Below, in pieces: positions 62,374 to 64,000 of a stretch of DNA of 64,000 bases. The stretch is from NCBI RefSeq assembly GCF_028682455.1, contig NZ_JANHLD010000002.1, positions 1 to 64,000 on the forward strand, in the 5' to 3' direction. The notes below the pieces were generated by a model. That model ran no database searches. It was not told the DNA's origin and saw only the letters and a program-made list of their open reading frames with translations. Position 1 is the first letter of the stretch. Every line of letters begins with the position of its first letter. The translations under genes were made by a program, and so were the position numbers. Source of the stretch: Pseudomonas putida (GTDB taxonomy: Bacteria; Pseudomonadota; Gammaproteobacteria; Pseudomonadales; Pseudomonadaceae).

Positions 62374-64000
62374 ATGCGGATCTCACGCGTTAGGCTGATC
62401 AATTTCGCCAATTTTTCGGATGTTGATATAAAGACTGGCGATAGCATCGTTATCGTTGGTGAGAATAAAGTCGGAAAAAGTAACTTCATTCGTGGATTAC
62501 AGCTGATTCTCGACCCAGGATTGTCCGAGCGTGACCGGCAATTGAGCATAGAGCACTTCTGGGATGGCCTGGTTGAAGACAAGATCGGTAAAATCATCGA
62601 AGTCTCGGTGGACTTGACCGACTTCACTGATAACCCGCGGTTGATGGCTCATCTCAACGATTGTGTGATTGATCCAGGCCCACCCATGACGGCCCGTCTC
62701 ACCTATCGCTTCCAGCCCAAAGCCGGACTGGGACGCGCTCCGGAATCGTTGAAAGACTATGAGTATGTGATCTTTGGTGGTAACGACCCCGAAATGCACG
62801 TCGGTAGTGCGTTTCGCCGCATGTTGCCAATAGACGTCCAGGTGGCACTGCGTGATGCTGAGAAGGATCTCGCGAGTTGGCGCAATTCACCATTGAGACC
62901 CCTCATCGAAGATCTTGCCGAGTCGTTGGACGAAGACGCCCGTGAGGAGATTCAAAATCAGGTTGACGACGCACAGCGGGAACTAGCTGGCCACGCCCAA
63001 GTGGTTGCGACGGCGAACCGGATCAGCGAGCGGTTGATCTCCATTGCTGGTGAGCAGCATGCTGTGCCTGTGTCGCTTGGACTCGCTCCAACTCGGGTGG
63101 ATGCGCTGCTTCGCAGCTTGCGATTGTTAATTGACAATGGAATTCGCGGCGTCGGTGACGCTAGTCTGGGAACCGCGAACCTGATCTTCCTGGCATTGAA
63201 GAGCCTCGAACTCGACCGCCTCGTGTCTGACGGAGAACGTGACCATACATTCTTTGTGGTTGAGGAGCCCGAAGCGCACCTGCACCCGCACGTTCAGCGC
63301 CTTGTCTATCGTTATTTCCTTGGCACCGGAGGGGATGAAAACGAGGAAGATGCTCCGCTAACAACGATCCTTACAACTCACTCCCCACACATTGCAAGCG
63401 TTACGCCGATTAGATCCATCGTTCTGCTACGTCATGACGTGGGGGCAGGCAAGACTGTCGCCGTTTCAACTGCGAATGCGCCGTTCACACAGAGGGATGA
63501 AGAAGATCTACAGCGCTACATTGATGTCACGCGTGGCGAGATTTTCTTTTCTCGGGGGGTCATTCTGGTCGAAGGCGACGCAGAGCGTTTCCTGGTCCCC
63601 GCGTTCGCTGAGGCGCTTGATATCCACCTCGATATGCTTGGGATTACCGTGTGCTCGGTTGGCGGAACTAACTTCACGCCGTATGTGAAGCTCCTAGGCC
63701 CTGAAGGACTGGATATTCCTCATGTCATCCTGACGGACTATGATCCGGTCAATGGCAAGGCTCCGCTGGTTCGCCGGCGACTGATCAATCTTCTTGACGT
63801 GGTTGAAGACGAGTACGACCACTCGGAGATGGAGACAGATGACGTAATTGAGCTTGCCGAGGAGTTCGGATACTTCGTGAACGAGAACACACTGGAAACG
63901 GAGTTGTTCGCCGGTGGGTTGGCTGAGTCGATGCGGGATGTAATTCAGCAGGAATTGCCGCAACTGAGGCAAGCAACCCGAGAAGCATTGCAGCAGTGGG
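62374..64000 (+). CDS. OLD-family ATP-dependent nuclease (partial, runs past the window)
   Basis: The gene starts at ATG 62374 after a G-rich ribosome site and is open to the window end (542 codons seen). It has an AAA/SMC-type ATPase with Walker A GENKVGKSNF near residue 29 and Walker B FFVVEEPEAHLHPH near 293. A TOPRIM domain follows (VILVEGDAERFLVPA near 396, and TDYDPVNG near 443). OLD proteins include the lambda-exclusion protein Old and GajA of Gabija; which partner, if any, follows is not visible. It is divergent from the ICE transfer operon across about 225 bp and is probably defence cargo. Confidence 0.9.
   Translation, partial: MRISRVRLINFANFSDVDIKTGDSIVIVGENKVGKSNFIRGLQLILDPGLSERDRQLSIEHFWDGLVEDKIGKIIEVSVDLTDFTDNPRLMAHLNDCVIDPGPPMTARLTYRFQPKAGLGRAPESLKDYEYVIFGGNDPEMHVGSAFRRMLPIDVQVALRDAEKDLASWRNSPLRPLIEDLAESLDEDAREEIQNQVDDAQRELAGHAQVVATANRISERLISIAGEQHAVPVSLGLAPTRVDALLRSLRLLIDNGIRGVGDASLGTANLIFLALKSLELDRLVSDGERDHTFFVVEEPEAHLHPHVQRLVYRYFLGTGGDENEEDAPLTTILTTHSPHIASVTPIRSIVLLRHDVGAGKTVAVSTANAPFTQRDEEDLQRYIDVTRGEIFFSRGVILVEGDAERFLVPAFAEALDIHLDMLGITVCSVGGTNFTPYVKLLGPEGLDIPHVILTDYDPVNGKAPLVRRRLINLLDVVEDEYDHSEMETDDVIELAEEFGYFVNENTLETELFAGGLAESMRDVIQQELPQLRQATREALQQW

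Overview
The window looks like an accessory region of a Pseudomonas-like gammaproteobacterium. This is inferred from the GC-rich coding sequence, an ISPpu12-like insertion sequence, and an integrative conjugative element (ICE) transfer module of the PFL_46xx/47xx type first named in Pseudomonas. No rRNA, tRNA or CRISPR array was recognised. Family names come from memory of protein families; no database was searched.

Layout. (1) Bases 1-7160: a broken phaC 3' end fused to a resolvase remnant, then a minus-strand catabolic-looking block: a beta-lactamase-fold hydrolase with a META domain, a small membrane protein, a porin gene broken by a 23-bp tandem duplication, and two short-chain dehydrogenases. 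A small winged-helix regulator gene lies on the plus strand next to it. (2) 7160-13213: a likely defence or mobile patch. It holds a PIN-like nuclease with coiled coil and two membrane helices, a CoiA-like nuclease, and a small CxxC/CxxC protein gene between 47-bp inverted repeats. The right repeat arm starts an array of 189-bp direct repeats. (3) 13214-18209: an ISPpu12-like element (tnpA, lspA, a cation transporter and a merR-type regulator) inserted into that array, then an IS5-like element that joins the array to a truncated universal stress protein gene. (4) 18575-30546: a GltS-type symporter; a tripartite ABC export operon (outer-membrane factor, HlyD protein, split RbbA-like ATPase, permease) with a divergent TetR gene; a DUF4105 gene and a frameshifted lipoprotein hydrolase gene. 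(5) 31077-36822: an arginine deiminase operon (transporter, arcA, arcB, arcC) whose transporter gene carries an IS30-family insertion. (6) 37290-62148: the ICE transfer module, read mostly on the minus strand from PilL-like and lytic transglycosylase genes through TraD, pilus and TraB/TraC-like genes to TraG and a MobH relaxase. A PrlF-YhaV toxin-antitoxin pair and a HEPN-domain gene are cargo inside it. (7) 62374-64000: an OLD-family ATPase/TOPRIM nuclease gene cut by the window edge.

How the parts work together. The conjugation block is a nearly complete mating apparatus: relaxase, coupling protein, T4SS ATPase, core proteins, pilus proteins and thioredoxin-fold helpers. No integrase is visible. 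Most broken genes lie in the first 33 kb, while the ICE block looks intact. The putative defence genes (PIN-TM, CoiA-like, HEPN, OLD) sit where ICEs and islands usually carry cargo.

The best candidates for something undescribed are the PIN/coiled-coil/two-helix protein at 7689-9959, the HEPN gene inside the transfer operon, and the inverted-repeat CxxC module with its 189-bp array.
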